64,000 bases of DNA from Alistipes sp. ZOR0009 (GCF_000798815.1 NZ_JTLD01000020.1:46192-110191), one strand, 5' to 3'. Shown: positions 27,475 through 36,556, counted from the first letter of the stretch. A program made the numbers and translations. The notes: generated from the letters alone by a model not told the origin.

Positions 27475-28437
27475 TTATTTTGTTTGAAATTTATTGCGGT
27501 GTATACGAGCGGGGTAGATAAAAAAGTAGTACACGATAAACAGCAATGAAGCTCCAATTGTCGCATATCGTACGGCGTACGGCATTGTTGTATGGCGGGT
27601 AACATACCCTTCCAAAAATCCGGCAGTAATAAATATTGGAATAAGCCCCATACAAAGCCTGCCCGCTTTTTGTACCCCCTGCTTAAACGAGGCCATACGC
27701 GTGTACGTTTGTGGAAATAGGAGGCTACGGCCAACAATAAAGCCTGCAGCACCAGCAATTACGATGGCAAATATCTCCAGCGTGCCATGTATAAATACAA
27801 CCGATATTGCTTCTGACAGTAGGTCGTGCTCCTCGAACATGGCCATAAAGGTGCCGAGCATAACGGCATTCGAGAAAACAACGGCAACGGTTAATACTCC
27901 AAAGCTGATTCCGGCAACAAAGGCCATAAAGGAAACCTTAATGTTGTTGATGGTAATTCCTAAGAAGGAGGTTGTTCCTATACCGCTTTTATATATGGCC
28001 AGCGGATCGCCCTTTTCTATGTTGTTTAGGGTAATGTCAATATAGTAGTCGCCCATAATTAGGCGCTTAAAGTCGGGATCCTGAAAGTTGGAGAACCAGC
28101 CAACGGCAAAGCCTACAATAAGAATGGCCAACGAAAAGAGAATGGTACGCCTACTTTCGAATACAATTTTAGGGTAGCTATACCTCCAAAAGGAGAGGAT
28201 GGAGGTTTCCTGTTTTTTGTTCTTGTAGATCAGCACGTGTACCCGGCTCATTAAATTTGCTAGGTACGACTTAATGTTGCTTTTAGGAAAGTAGGTTTGT
28301 GCGTACGAGTAGTCGTCGGAAAGGGATACGTAGTAGTCTGCCAGCTCGTCGGGTGAAAGCTTTTCCTTCTTATTAAGCGCATTCTCTATTTTTATCCACC
28401 CTTCTGATCGGGTTTGCGTAAACTTAAATTCCTTCAT
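27475..28437 (-). CDS. SpoIIM-family (stage II sporulation protein M-like) membrane protein
   Basis: A 320-residue protein. The first 100 residues are helical and cytosolic, then come about five transmembrane helices (for example residues 100-118, 175-205, 215-240, 265-285, 295-312) with the SpoIIM signature NNIKVSFMAFVAGISFGV and FIHGTLEIFAIVIAGAAGF. In non-sporulating bacteria this family accompanies RDD proteins and MoxR/DUF58 genes. It opens the minus-strand operon and is divergent from the RDD gene. Confidence 0.87.
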   Translation of the reverse strand: MKEFKFTQTRSEGWIKIENALNKKEKLSPDELADYYVSLSDDYSYAQTYFPKSNIKSYLANLMSRVHVLIYKNKKQETSILSFWRYSYPKIVFESRRTILFSLAILIVGFAVGWFSNFQDPDFKRLIMGDYYIDITLNNIEKGDPLAIYKSGIGTTSFLGITINNIKVSFMAFVAGISFGVLTVAVVFSNAVMLGTFMAMFEEHDLLSEAISVVFIHGTLEIFAIVIAGAAGFIVGRSLLFPQTYTRMASFKQGVQKAGRLCMGLIPIFITAGFLEGYVTRHTTMPYAVRYATIGASLLFIVYYFFIYPARIHRNKFQTK

Positions 28438-28746
28438 GGTTATCCGTAATTTTCAGCCATTTTTTCTACATATACTTTCTTCTACAATTCAAACCTGACC
28501 CCCGTTTGATTTTAAGCTCGATAAGCCTACTCTCTTGTTGTATAACGTATAGTAGTCTAAGGTATAGCCTATTGGTTTATTCGTAAAAAATATATTTCGA
28601 GGCTTTTGTTTCTAAGCTAAAAATAGCAATTTTTGTTAACTCATTTTGCTTTATTGGTAAAAAGCGGATGAATCTCACCGTTAGCAGGCTAATGGTGCTA
28701 GTATTAAATGTATTAGCTGTTATATAAAAATAGATAGAATCATAGC
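28438..28746. other. divergent promoter region between spoIIM-like and RDD genes
   Basis: A 309-base AT-rich region without a supportable gene. It must hold the start signals for both the minus-strand MoxR/DUF58 operon and the plus-strand RDD gene, but I find no strong TAnnTTTG match with TTG at the right spacing. Confidence 0.4.
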
Positions 28747-29445
28747 ATGGAAAACCTACACATCGTAAACTCACAGAATGTAAATGTAGAAATGGTAAAG
28801 GCAAGCGTTGGCGAGCGCATGCTGGCGGCTATAATCGACTATGCAATTATAGGGTGCTACTCGCTTATTATCTTTGCTGTAGCATATAATTTTGAAGTGC
28901 TAATGTACCTATTCTTCCTTCCAGTGCTGTTTTACTCGCTATTGCTCGAAGCTTTTTGGAACGGGCAAACTGTTGGTAAGCATATTCTGAATATTCGTGT
29001 CACCAAGGAGGATGGGAGTGCGCCTTCCTTTTTCGACTACGTGCTACGTTGGGTTTTTAAGCTGATAGATATAAGCGCTACGATGGGGAGCTTGGCAACT
29101 ATTCTGATTGCAGCAACGTCTAAAGGGCAGCGTATTGGCGATATGGCCGCATCAACGGTGGTTATTAAAAATCGCAAGGAGGTATCTATCCAAAGCTTGC
29201 GCTACCTTAATCTGGAACAGCATGTGGTGGTTTATCCTCAAGCCGAGTTGCTGAGCGAGGAGGATATTGACTTGGTGCAGCGCGTATTAAGCTTCTACTC
29301 CAACAGCGGTTATTCCGATAAGGCGAGGGATTACGTGGTGGATACCACCAAGCATATTCATAAAAAAATGGGGGTAGAATGGCCTAAGTCTACCATCAAG
29401 TTCCTACATACAGTGTTAAAGGACTACAATGCGCTAAAATCGTAG
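28747..29445 (+). CDS. RDD-family membrane protein
   Basis: A 232-residue protein. The RDD domain (residues 15-145) starts with ASVGERMLAAIIDYAII (the R and D of the RDD name), has three hydrophobic helices, and includes the family segment FWNGQTVGKHILNIRVT. A soluble C-terminal part of about 85 residues is helical. RDD proteins are thought to transport small solutes or act with SpoIIM/MoxR modules; the divergent placement next to spoIIM fits this common association. Confidence 0.88.
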   Translation: MENLHIVNSQNVNVEMVKASVGERMLAAIIDYAIIGCYSLIIFAVAYNFEVLMYLFFLPVLFYSLLLEAFWNGQTVGKHILNIRVTKEDGSAPSFFDYVLRWVFKLIDISATMGSLATILIAATSKGQRIGDMAASTVVIKNRKEVSIQSLRYLNLEQHVVVYPQAELLSEEDIDLVQRVLSFYSNSGYSDKARDYVVDTTKHIHKKMGVEWPKSTIKFLHTVLKDYNALKS

Positions 29446-29459
29446 CAGAAAAAAAAGAT

Positions 29460-29575
29460 TATCTTTGCCGAGTTATAAACCGAATCGAATGAAGCCCGCT
29501 TAGTAGATTGCTCTTCTTAAAGGAGCGGTTTGCGAGATGCGGGTTGCATCCAACCAAATTTAAAATTTTATTCGG
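29460..29575 (+). ncRNA. structured 5' leader of fabD with -7 box
   Basis: A -7 box TATCTTTG at 29460-29467 would start transcription near 29474 and give a leader of about 100 nucleotides. The leader can fold: ccgaat (29480-29485) pairs with attcgg (29570-29575), directly before the ATG; cccgc (29495-29499) can pair with gcggg (29539-29543); GATGC and GCATC form a competing hairpin around GGGTT, followed by CAACC, which could make a pseudoknot. I do not recognise a known riboswitch class. Structures were found by eye. Confidence 0.4.
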
Positions 29576-30460
29576 ATGAAAGCATATGTATTTCCTGGGC
29601 AAGGTGCTCAGTTTGTTGGAATGGGGAAGGATTTGTACGAGAACGTACCCCAAGCAAAAGAGCTTTTCGAAAAGGCTAACGAGATTTTAGGCTTCCGCAT
29701 TACTGACTTAATGTTTGCAGGCACCGACGAGGATTTAAAGCAGACTAAGGTTACTCAGCCTGCCATCTTCCTACACTCAGTTATTCTTGCTAAGTCGTTG
29801 GGCGATGAATTTAAGCCAGAAATGGTTGCTGGCCACTCTTTAGGAGAATTTTCGGCACTTGTAGCTGCAGGTGCGCTTAGCTTCGAGGATGGTTTGCGTT
29901 TGGTTGCTGCACGTGCTAACGCCATGCAGAAAGCCTGCGAGCAAAACCCATCAACAATGGCGGCTGTTCTTGGTTTGGATGATGCAAAGGTTGAAGAGAT
30001 TTGTGCCTCTATAGATGGTGTTGTAGTTGCTGCCAACTATAACTGCCCTGGTCAGCTGGTAATATCTGGTGCTAACGAGGCCATCGACGCTGCCTGCGAA
30101 GCGCTAAAGGCTGCTGGTGCAAAGCGTGCCTTAAAGTTGCCTGTTGGTGGTGCATTCCACTCGCCGCTAATGGAACCTGCTCGCGTTGAACTGGAGGCTG
30201 CAATCGAAGCAACCCAAATTAATGCTCCGGTTTGCCCTGTTTACCAGAATGTAGACGCTAAGCCTTATACCGACCCTGCTCAAATTAAGAAGAACCTAGT
30301 AGCGCAGCTAACGGGTGCTGTACGTTGGACACAAACCGTACAAAATATGGTGGCCGACGGTGTTAGCTCGTTTACGGAGCTTGGCCCTGGTAAGGTGCTT
30401 CAAGGCTTGGTTAATAAGATTGCCAAGGATATTCCTGCCGAAAGCAAGCAATCGCTATAG
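29576..30460 (+). CDS. fabD: malonyl-CoA:ACP transacylase
   Basis: A 294-residue FabD, which loads malonyl groups onto acyl carrier protein for fatty acid synthesis. The N-terminal YVFPGQGAQFVGMG and the nucleophile elbow VAGHSLGEFSA (Ser 88) are present, followed by RANAMQKACE with the conserved Arg, and the catalytic His in GGAFHSPLM. Length is normal. It stands alone between the RDD gene and ompA, with its own promoter-like box, a structured leader and a terminator. Confidence 0.96.
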   Translation: MKAYVFPGQGAQFVGMGKDLYENVPQAKELFEKANEILGFRITDLMFAGTDEDLKQTKVTQPAIFLHSVILAKSLGDEFKPEMVAGHSLGEFSALVAAGALSFEDGLRLVAARANAMQKACEQNPSTMAAVLGLDDAKVEEICASIDGVVVAANYNCPGQLVISGANEAIDAACEALKAAGAKRALKLPVGGAFHSPLMEPARVELEAAIEATQINAPVCPVYQNVDAKPYTDPAQIKKNLVAQLTGAVRWTQTVQNMVADGVSSFTELGPGKVLQGLVNKIAKDIPAESKQSL

Positions 30461-30473
30461 TATTATCAGTAAG

Positions 30474-30491
30474 GGCTACCAAGTGGTAGCC
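30474..30491 (+). terminator. terminator after fabD
   Basis: Arms ggctacc (30474-30480) and ggtagcc (30485-30491) with AAGT loop, followed by TTTATTTTT. It starts 13 bases after the fabD stop. Confidence 0.8.
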
Positions 30492-30529
30492 TTTATTTTT
30501 TATGGCAGCTTGTTTAAGCAATGAAACAA

Positions 30530-30558
30530 GCCCGCCTTTCCTATAAGGAAGGGCGGGC
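30530..30558. terminator. hairpin in the fabD-ompA interval
   Basis: Arms gcccgcctttcct (30530-30542) and aggaagggcgggc (30546-30558) with one mismatch. It lies in the convergent space about 95 bases beyond the ompA stop and may help end the minus-strand transcript, although no T run follows directly. Confidence 0.5.
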
Positions 30559-30652
30559 CACCTAGCCTAAATCATCCCTCATACTCCTTTCAGCAGTAAA
30601 CACCAAAGCATCCACTTACGGAAAGTTATTAGCAATGCGTTTCTGACTTTCC

Positions 30653-31828
30653 CTAGTCAATAATTACTGCACGATTTAGCTCAGGTTCAGCAAAGCGGTT
30701 GTTTGTGTCTCCTTCTGCCTTTTTAATTAAGCGATCTTGAGAAACTCCGTATTTATTTACCAGAAGGTCGTAAACATACTGCATGCGCTGTTCACTTAGG
30801 GCTTGGTTTCTTTCTTTGCTTCCTGTACCCTTGTCGGCCGAGCCGATAAGCGTAAATACCTTTTCTTTATCTGCCTTTATGGCGTTCTTTACGTAGAATT
30901 CGAGGTTGGTAAGCTCTTTGCTATCGAGCGTAGCCTTACCGATGGCGAAGAAGAGAACAACTGGAGATGCTGTAACCTTTGCCTCTGAAGCTACATTTAC
31001 GATTTCTGGTTTGCGCTTTTTGGCAGCCTCTAGGTCTGCTGCAAGCTGCTTGTTTTTGTTGTCTAAGGTTGCATTGTTGCCCTCTAGCTCCTTAATGCGG
31101 CTGTTGAATGGAGCGTAGTCTGGCTGTGCGGCACGCTTAAAACTGCTCTTTCCTAGCTTAAAGGTTAGTCCAACGGTAACCGACGACATTCCTTCCTCTT
31201 TACTTCCTCTTACAACACCATCGAACGATTGGTTTACGAACATGTGCTTAGCCTCTAGGGTAAGGTCTACCACCTTGCCTAAACGAATATTGTTGAGTAA
31301 ACCAGCAGTAGCAGCTAGCTCGTTATTATGGGTGCTGTTACCGTACGAGCGTGCCCATCCCCATCCAACATAAGGAATAAAGTTCCATGTGCGGGTTTCC
31401 TTATAGCCGCTAAATGCGTTGGAGATGTTCCACATAACATCGGCATGTAGGTTCATCACGCCAAACTTCTCGTTAAACATGCTTCCATCTGCATCTTTAG
31501 CGTATTGACTTTTGTAGTTAATCCAACCTTTGGCTTCCATGCCAGAGTATTGCATACGTACTCCAACGCTAGGGGTAATCCATTTGCCTATCGAAAAGTC
31601 TACAGCTGGAGCTAAACGTTTGCTGAACGAACCGTAGCTGTCGTTTTCTCCATGATAAAGGTTTACACCACCACCTGCGCCAATAAACCAGTTGTCGAAG
31701 AATCTGTTTGTCTCGTAAGGCCCTGTTACTATCTTGTTGTTTTCACCTCTGTTGCCGTTTTCTTGGGCCATCGCATTTGCAGCTAGCATCGCTATGCAAA
31801 TTGCCATAATCAATTTTGTGATTTTCAT
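30653..31828 (-). CDS. OmpA-family outer-membrane protein
   Basis: A 391-residue protein. A signal peptide ends at ANAMAQ (about residue 21), followed by an 8-strand-type barrel (residues 45-235), a coiled-coil-like linker (about 238-272, LEGNNATLDNKNKQLAADLE) and a C-terminal OmpA peptidoglycan-binding domain (about 290-391) with FFAIGKATLDSKE, GSADKGTGSKERNQALSEQR and the ending NRAVIID. The peptidoglycan-binding Asp and Arg positions appear retained (Asp in the SADKGT turn, Arg in LNRAV). It probably links the outer membrane to the cell wall. Preceded by an unusually long gene-free region. Confidence 0.92.
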   Translation of the reverse strand: MKITKLIMAICIAMLAANAMAQENGNRGENNKIVTGPYETNRFFDNWFIGAGGGVNLYHGENDSYGSFSKRLAPAVDFSIGKWITPSVGVRMQYSGMEAKGWINYKSQYAKDADGSMFNEKFGVMNLHADVMWNISNAFSGYKETRTWNFIPYVGWGWARSYGNSTHNNELAATAGLLNNIRLGKVVDLTLEAKHMFVNQSFDGVVRGSKEEGMSSVTVGLTFKLGKSSFKRAAQPDYAPFNSRIKELEGNNATLDNKNKQLAADLEAAKKRKPEIVNVASEAKVTASPVVLFFAIGKATLDSKELTNLEFYVKNAIKADKEKVFTLIGSADKGTGSKERNQALSEQRMQYVYDLLVNKYGVSQDRLIKKAEGDTNNRFAEPELNRAVIID

Positions 31829-32631
31829 TTTTCTAACTTTTAAGTTGACATTAGTTGTTAACAGTCTATTTATCTCTTACTTCTGAGTGGTAGCTGGGCT
31901 TGGTCTTATGGTTTTCCTTACCGTTGTGTAGTCCTGTGTTATGGCGCAGGGGTAAAAAAATGTGGTGCAACCTTGCTTATTTAATGGGGGACTTTCCTTA
32001 AGCCTCTTTAGAAAAAGCCAATGCTGGCGATGTGGTAAAATGCTGCTTCTCATAGTGCGCATTTATTGTGGTTCGTAGTTTGGTTGTGTAAATTTCTAGC
32101 CCTATTTATATACATTGATGTGAAATATTGGTAATGGTTTTATTGGGTTGTTTGACTTGGTTTATTCTCTTTTAATGCTATCTGCAGTTTTTTATCTCCT
32201 GCTGTTTCTGTAATGCAAAGTTATCTGATGTTTATTAATAGATTAAATGTCAAATTGTTGCTGTTTGATTTGTGCCTGTTTTTACTATTCGATAGTTTGG
32301 TTTATAGCCATGTTTGGCCAAGGGCTTGCAGGGGAAGCGCCGGGTGTAATTCTTGGATGGATAGTGGTTTGTGTGTGTTGCTGTACTGTTAAATATTAAG
32401 CTGGCGAAGGTTGTGGCCTATTCTAAAATCTAAACTTTATGCGCGTTTTTTTTATTGAGGTAGCGGGAGGCTGAGATGCTATTGGAAGAATAAAGAGCTG
32501 TTTGCATCTAGGGTTGCTGCTGTACGCCGATGGTTTAGTTCTTCCAGATGGGGTGTAGTATGGGCGAAAAAAAAGAGGCGTCCCATCGTCGGGTAGCCTC
32601 TTTTCCTTTTTTCCAATGAATCTTTTTGACC
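31829..32631. other. long gene-free region upstream of ompA
   Basis: About 800 AT-rich bases without a supportable coding region; the short open frames inside lack homology-like features and start context. It must contain the ompA promoter on the minus strand, but I find no clear box. No tRNA, repeat family or known RNA was recognised by eye. Confidence 0.5.
32571..32604 (-). terminator. terminator after the 164-residue hypothetical gene
   Basis: Arms aaaagaggc (32571-32579) and gcctctttt (32596-32604), with inner ccc/ggg pairing. Read on the minus strand it is followed by a T run. Confidence 0.75.
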
Positions 32632-33126
32632 TTACCCTTTTGGGGTTTCTTTATTATTATCGTTCGACTCCTTACGACCAGAGTTGGCATAGCGGCTATA
32701 CAAATCGTTATAGATAGTTTGTGCACCAGGGATGCTCTTGGCAGTAAGTGTTTTTACATTTTGGTAGTATTCGCGCGCATCATTATCTACATCGTAGTTA
32801 ATTAACGATTCAGTGTCTTCCCAGTTTTCTAGAATGGCTCTTAAACGGTTAATTATTGGTCTTACTTGTTGCTGAAGGCCTAGCTTTTGGTAAAAGCTTT
32901 CCTTGTTGAGATAGCTTGGCGCAAAATCGGGGCGCTGCTGCATGTGCGTTCTTACTCTAGTATCCCACTCTAAGGTACTATTACCAACTCTCCCATAGCG
33001 CTGGCGCTCTTCAGGGGTCATTGTCTCTAGTAAACCTTCACAAAGGGTTTCGAACTCTCCAAGCGCGTTGGATATTTTGTTTAGGTCATCCTCCTTAAAA
33101 CGAGGATCGAATTTTGGTTTCCTCAT
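32632..33126 (-). CDS. conserved hypothetical protein
   Basis: A 164-residue soluble, highly charged, mostly helical protein without signal peptide, metal motif or catalytic signature. It begins MRKPKFDPRFKEDDLNKI and ends in a Lys/Asn/Glu-rich tail. I do not recognise its family. It has its own terminator and lies between two gene-free regions, so it is a monocistronic unit. The codon usage and even distribution of charged residues suggest a real gene. Confidence 0.65.
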   Translation of the reverse strand: MRKPKFDPRFKEDDLNKISNALGEFETLCEGLLETMTPEERQRYGRVGNSTLEWDTRVRTHMQQRPDFAPSYLNKESFYQKLGLQQQVRPIINRLRAILENWEDTESLINYDVDNDAREYYQNVKTLTAKSIPGAQTIYNDLYSRYANSGRKESNDNNKETPKG

Positions 33127-33430
33127 TGCTGTGATAAATGTTAAGTTATTAATGAGAACCGTTATTTCGATATTTAACAGAGGTTGTTTATGGATGGTTG
33201 ATTTTTAGGGGTGAAAATTTTAAGTTACAGGTGTAATTTGTATGGATTCTAAATAAAGTACAGGCTTTAGAGGTGGATTACCTTTTGTTATATGCTGCTA
33301 TACAGTGTAGTATTGGTAGCGTTTGCCGCTTTTAATAGCTGTTTGTTACCTGCGTTTTTTTTGTAAAAATATTGAGCTCTTCAAACTTTAATGCTGTCGC
33401 CTCCTTAGCTAAATGCACCTTCTTTCAGAG

Positions 33431-33555
33431 TGTCACCTTGAAGCGACCCCCTTTAGAGGTTGCTCGCTACTTCGAAAATGCATCTCTTTTCAATGTTGTA
33501 GGTTGACGCGCCCCCCTTTGGGGTAGGATAGGAGCAGAGCTCTACTTTGACTTGA
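33431..33555. repeat. REP-like palindromic sequence
   Basis: This stretch holds gaagcga facing tcgctacttc, cccc-ttt-gggg, and the palindrome agagctct in tight succession, and directly precedes a long perfect stem. It resembles intergenic REP/BIME-type elements. Only one copy is seen in this window, so repeat status in the genome is inference. Confidence 0.35.
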
Positions 33556-33594
33556 GCATAATTAAATATTGAACGCTTCAATATTTAATTGTGC
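33556..33594. repeat. 18-bp stem inverted repeat
   Basis: The left arm 33556-33573 and right arm 33577-33594 pair along 18 bases with a single G-U, around the loop CGC, and are followed by TTTTTA. The stem is long and AT-rich in its core (aattaaatattgaa). It could be a terminator reading rightward, but no plus-strand gene lies close upstream. Confidence 0.6.
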
Positions 33595-33662
33595 TTTTTA
33601 GTGCGATAGATGGTAGTTGCGAATGGGGAAATGATGCTCGGAGCTGGGTGTTCCTTAATGAA

Positions 33663-33696
33663 AAAGGGGGGATAGCCCATGAGCCATCCCCCCTTT
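33663..33696. terminator. terminator after ldh
   Basis: Arms aaaggggggat (33663-33673) and atccccccttt (33686-33696), placed 18 bases beyond the ldh stop on the minus strand. Confidence 0.8.
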
Positions 33697-33713
33697 AGTG
33701 GTATACAATAAAA

Positions 33714-34670
33714 TTAAAGCTTCTCTAGTATAGGTTTGGTAGAGGCTTTTAAAACCTCCACCGAGTGGGTTAGCTTCTTTTGCTCCTCCTCGTTAAGCTG
33801 CAGCTCTATTACCTCGGTAATTCCGGTGCGTCCAACAACGGCAGGAACTCCTACAAATATGTTGTTTTGGCCGTACTCGCCACCTAGGAATGATGAAACG
33901 GAAAGGATAGATCGCTCGTCGTTCAGGATTGCCTTGATTATACGGGTAAGCGCCATGCCAATGCCGTAGTAGGTGGCTCCCTTACGTTCAATGATATGGT
34001 ATGCGGCGTCTCGTACTTTTACAAATATCTGCTCAAGATCCTCCTTGCGGTATTTACCATGGCTTTGCTCTATGATGTCGTCCACCTTACGAACGCCAAT
34101 AAATGCGTGGCTCCAGGCAGCGAACTCGGTATCGCCGTGTTCGCCCATTATGTAGGCGTGCACATTTCGGGGGTCTACGTCGAAGTATCCTGATAGCTCG
34201 TGGCGAAGGCGGGCCGTGTCGAGCGTTGTTCCAGAACCAATAACACGGTTCTTTGGCAAACCCGAAACCTTCCAGGCAACGTGGGTAAGTATGTCAACAG
34301 GGTTGGTGGCAATAACCAAAATACCATTAAAGTAGTTGGCCATAATCTGCTTTACAATACCCTTCATTATTTGGGCGTTGCGCTCAAGCAGCTCCAACCT
34401 CGTTTCTCCTGGCTTTTGGTTTGCTCCAGCAGTAATCACAACAACATCGCAGCTGCGGCAATCGGAGTAGTCTCCAGCTCTTACTTTGGTACGCGAAGGG
34501 GCAAAGGGAATTCCGTGTGCAATATCCATAGCCTCACCTTCAGCCTTATCCTTATTAACGTCAATAAGAATAATTTCACCTGTAATGCCTTGGTTTACCA
34601 TTGCGTATGCAAAGGACGTTCCAACAAACCCTGTTCCGATTAGGGCTACCCGATTTACATTATTTACCAT
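33714..34670 (-). CDS. ldh: L-lactate dehydrogenase
   Basis: About 318 residues of the LDH/MDH superfamily. The NAD-binding [14 protein letters not shown] is followed by the substrate-specificity loop [17 protein letters not shown], in which Gln rather than Arg marks lactate over malate. [22 protein letters not shown] and [12 protein letters not shown] with the catalytic His complete the site. ATG 34670 is chosen ([14 protein letters not shown]); ATG 34700 would add 10 residues. The enzyme reduces pyruvate to lactate in fermentation. It is divergent from the ketosynthase cassettes across a long spacer. Confidence 0.92.
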   Translation of the reverse strand: MVNNVNRVALIGTGFVGTSFAYAMVNQGITGEIILIDVNKDKAEGEAMDIAHGIPFAPSRTKVRAGDYSDCRSCDVVVITAGANQKPGETRLELLERNAQIMKGIVKQIMANYFNGILVIATNPVDILTHVAWKVSGLPKNRVIGSGTTLDTARLRHELSGYFDVDPRNVHAYIMGEHGDTEFAAWSHAFIGVRKVDDIIEQSHGKYRKEDLEQIFVKVRDAAYHIIERKGATYYGIGMALTRIIKAILNDERSILSVSSFLGGEYGQNNIFVGVPAVVGRTGITEVIELQLNEEEQKKLTHSVEVLKASTKPILEKL

Positions 34671-35246
34671 ATCTTGTGTAATGATTATTTGCTCTTCCAC
34701 AAAATTAACCCATAACCGAGGTGTTTGTTGTCGGTATAAATGTTTATTGACAGTATTTACAGGTGCATAACTATTGAAGGTGGCATAGCTGCTTGGCGGT
34801 AAGGTTAGCGGGTTTGGTGCGGTAAGAATGGCGGCGGATGCTTGGAGTGCACCCTTACTTAAGGCGTATTTGCTAGCGAGGTGCTGGTGTAGTGCGGTAG
34901 GTTGCTGAATGTTAAAATGGGAGCTGCTTTTTCATGAATTTAATCCTACTGGTTGGTACTGTGAATGCCTACCTAAACTTTCGTCAGGGAGCTACCGCTA
35001 GGGTGAAATTGAGGTGCAAGGAGTATTTATTTGTAGGTTTGATTAACATAAAATAAGCCTGACTTATAATGAACGATGCCTGTTTTAGGGTTTGTGGAGC
35101 TTTTGGCTGTATTTTATTTATGATTGGTGCATTATTTAACAATGGGAACAAGCTGATATGGAGTAGGCTTAGCTAAGGGAAAACCCTACCAAGTATGAAA
35201 TGATTTTAAATTCGAATAAGTGTTAAAAATATCATATAGGTACATA

Positions 35247-35276
35247 TTTGAGGGGTTGTATAAAGTTATACATTTG
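35247..35276 (+). promoter_or_regulatory. promoter of ketosynthase cassette 1
   Basis: TTTG at 35247-35250 and TACATTTG at 35269-35276 are separated by 18 bases. This is a good match to the Bacteroidota -33 (TTTG) and -7 (TAnnTTTG) elements. Transcription would begin near 35283 and leave a leader of about 70 bases. Confidence 0.65.
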
Positions 35277-35326
35277 CCAGCCTGAATATGGGGGATTTTG
35301 AATTATAGGTTTAAATCGTAAGAAAA

Positions 35327-35340
35327 CTTTCACTTAAAAT
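35327..35340 (+). promoter_or_regulatory. shared leader element, copy 1
   Basis: ctttcacttaaaat lies 25 bases before the KAS III-A start. Almost the same 14 bases (ctttcacgttaaat) lie 26 bases before KAS III-B. The rest of the two upstream regions is not alike, so this element is probably a retained control site such as a translation or protein-binding site. Confidence 0.45.
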
Positions 35341-35351
35341 TATTTCGAATT

Positions 35352-36551
35352 ATGGAAAAAGCTGGGTTAGTTAGCCTTGCCGGCTATCTTCCAGGTACTG
35401 CGCTTAGTGTGTCGCAGTCTGAGAAGTTGTGTACTTATTTGAGAGAGCAAACAGTCCTAAACGAGGACTATGTGAAGATGATTGAAGGTGAGCAGAAAAT
35501 GCCAGGTTATGTAGAGACGAACCATGATGGATGGATTAGCCAGCCTTGGTATGAGGAGTGGTTGATGCAGCTTCCTGAGAAAAAGAGGAAGGATCCATTT
35601 CAGGGGGCAGAAGAGAGAAGGCGTGTTCCTATGGACCCCGTTTCTGTTCGCAAGTCGCGTAACCCACACCCAATGCTCCCTTCCGATGCCGAAACCATAG
35701 CAGGAGCGATGGCGCTGTTGAAGTGGGGTAAGCCAAAGGAGGAGATTGACTTGGTGCTAGTGCACTCTCAGGTGCAGGATAGGCCATTGCCCTCTAACGC
35801 ATCGTTGGTTCAGCATAAGCTGCAGCTAACAAACGCAGGTGCCTACAGCGTAGATTCTTGCTGCTCTACATTCGTTACCTTGGTGGAGGTTGCTTCCGCG
35901 CTGGTTAACGCAGGGGTAAAGAAGAACGTGCTAGTGGTAAATAGCATCCTCGACTCGATGATTAACGACAAGAGCACCTACTATAGCATCTGTACTGGTG
36001 ATGCTGCTTGTGCTGCCGTAATTACCAAGGTTGAAGATGGCTGCGGCTACGAAGGCTCTTTCTCGCTTAGCCGTGGTGAGCTGCACGACGGAATTGTGTT
36101 CCACCGTCGTTCTCCGTTGCTCCATGTAGAGGTTTCGAACCAGCCCTCTTTTGAGCAGGACTTTGTTACATTCCTAAATCCTGAGGCTTGCCGCACAATT
36201 GGTGCTAAGGCTACCGAGTACCTAGAAAATGTGGTGAATAAGCTGGTAGAGAAGACTGGGATTGAAACGAAGGAGGCTGACTTCTTGGTAACGCACCAGC
36301 CGGTTGCTTGGGCTCCGTTTGCTTGGCGCGACTCTTTAGGCTTTAAGCCAGAGCAGCACCTAAACACCTACCCTAAGTTTGGTAACATTGCTACTTGTAG
36401 CGTTCCTACCAACCTGTTGTTGGCCATCGAAAATGGAATGGTAAAGGAAGGTCAGCGCGTGCTGATGGCTTCGTCGGGTGCTGGAGAAAACCATATTGCG
36501 TTGTACGAAAAGTTGAGCTCAGAATTGGTTAGAAATGTGCTTTCTTTCTAG
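35352..36551 (+). CDS. long ketosynthase III-like enzyme A (FabH fold)
   Basis: A 399-residue thiolase-fold protein, about 70-80 residues longer than FabH. The N-terminal GLVSLAGYLPGTALS corresponds to the first FabH strand. An insert of about 50 residues (about 45-95, WYEEWLMQLPEKKRKDPFQG) comes before ERRRVPMDPVSV. The catalytic triad appears complete: C171 in DSCCSTF, H315 in VTHQPVAWAP, N345 in FGNIATCSVP, and the glycine-rich SSGAGENHIAL closes the fold. It should condense an acyl thioester with a malonyl-type or other nucleophile, but the substrate cannot be read from the sequence. It heads a cassette with two small genes (5- and 20-base gaps), and is nearly colinear with KAS III-B. Confidence 0.85.
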   Translation: MEKAGLVSLAGYLPGTALSVSQSEKLCTYLREQTVLNEDYVKMIEGEQKMPGYVETNHDGWISQPWYEEWLMQLPEKKRKDPFQGAEERRRVPMDPVSVRKSRNPHPMLPSDAETIAGAMALLKWGKPKEEIDLVLVHSQVQDRPLPSNASLVQHKLQLTNAGAYSVDSCCSTFVTLVEVASALVNAGVKKNVLVVNSILDSMINDKSTYYSICTGDAACAAVITKVEDGCGYEGSFSLSRGELHDGIVFHRRSPLLHVEVSNQPSFEQDFVTFLNPEACRTIGAKATEYLENVVNKLVEKTGIETKEADFLVTHQPVAWAPFAWRDSLGFKPEQHLNTYPKFGNIATCSVPTNLLLAIENGMVKEGQRVLMASSGAGENHIALYEKLSSELVRNVLSF

Positions 36552-36556
36552 TTCTT

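Larger units (their letters stand above)
33127..33713. other. gene-free region with palindromic elements
   Basis: A 587-base interval. Its left part is plain AT-rich sequence that should include the start signals of the minus-strand hypothetical gene. Its right part (about 33431-33596) is dense in inverted repeats, listed separately, and ends with the ldh terminator. I see no gene. Confidence 0.5.
34671..35351. other. long intergenic region upstream of ketosynthase cassette 1
   Basis: About 680 bases between ldh and the first KAS III-like gene. It contains a good promoter match for the cassette near its right end and the leader element described separately. The remaining part shows no gene, tRNA or recognised RNA. 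Confidence 0.5.

Noticed and set aside
31877..32062. Small minus-strand frame upstream of ompA
   Set aside because: It lies in an untypical AT-rich spacer, shows no signal peptide or domain, and its start context is poor.
33714..34670. Malate dehydrogenase
   Set aside because: The substrate loop has Gln in GANQKPGE where malate dehydrogenases have Arg, so L-lactate dehydrogenase is preferred.
35352..36551. Housekeeping FabH
   Set aside because: It is about 80 residues too long, with an insert, is duplicated nearby, and lies with unknown small genes rather than with plsX, rpmF or acpP.
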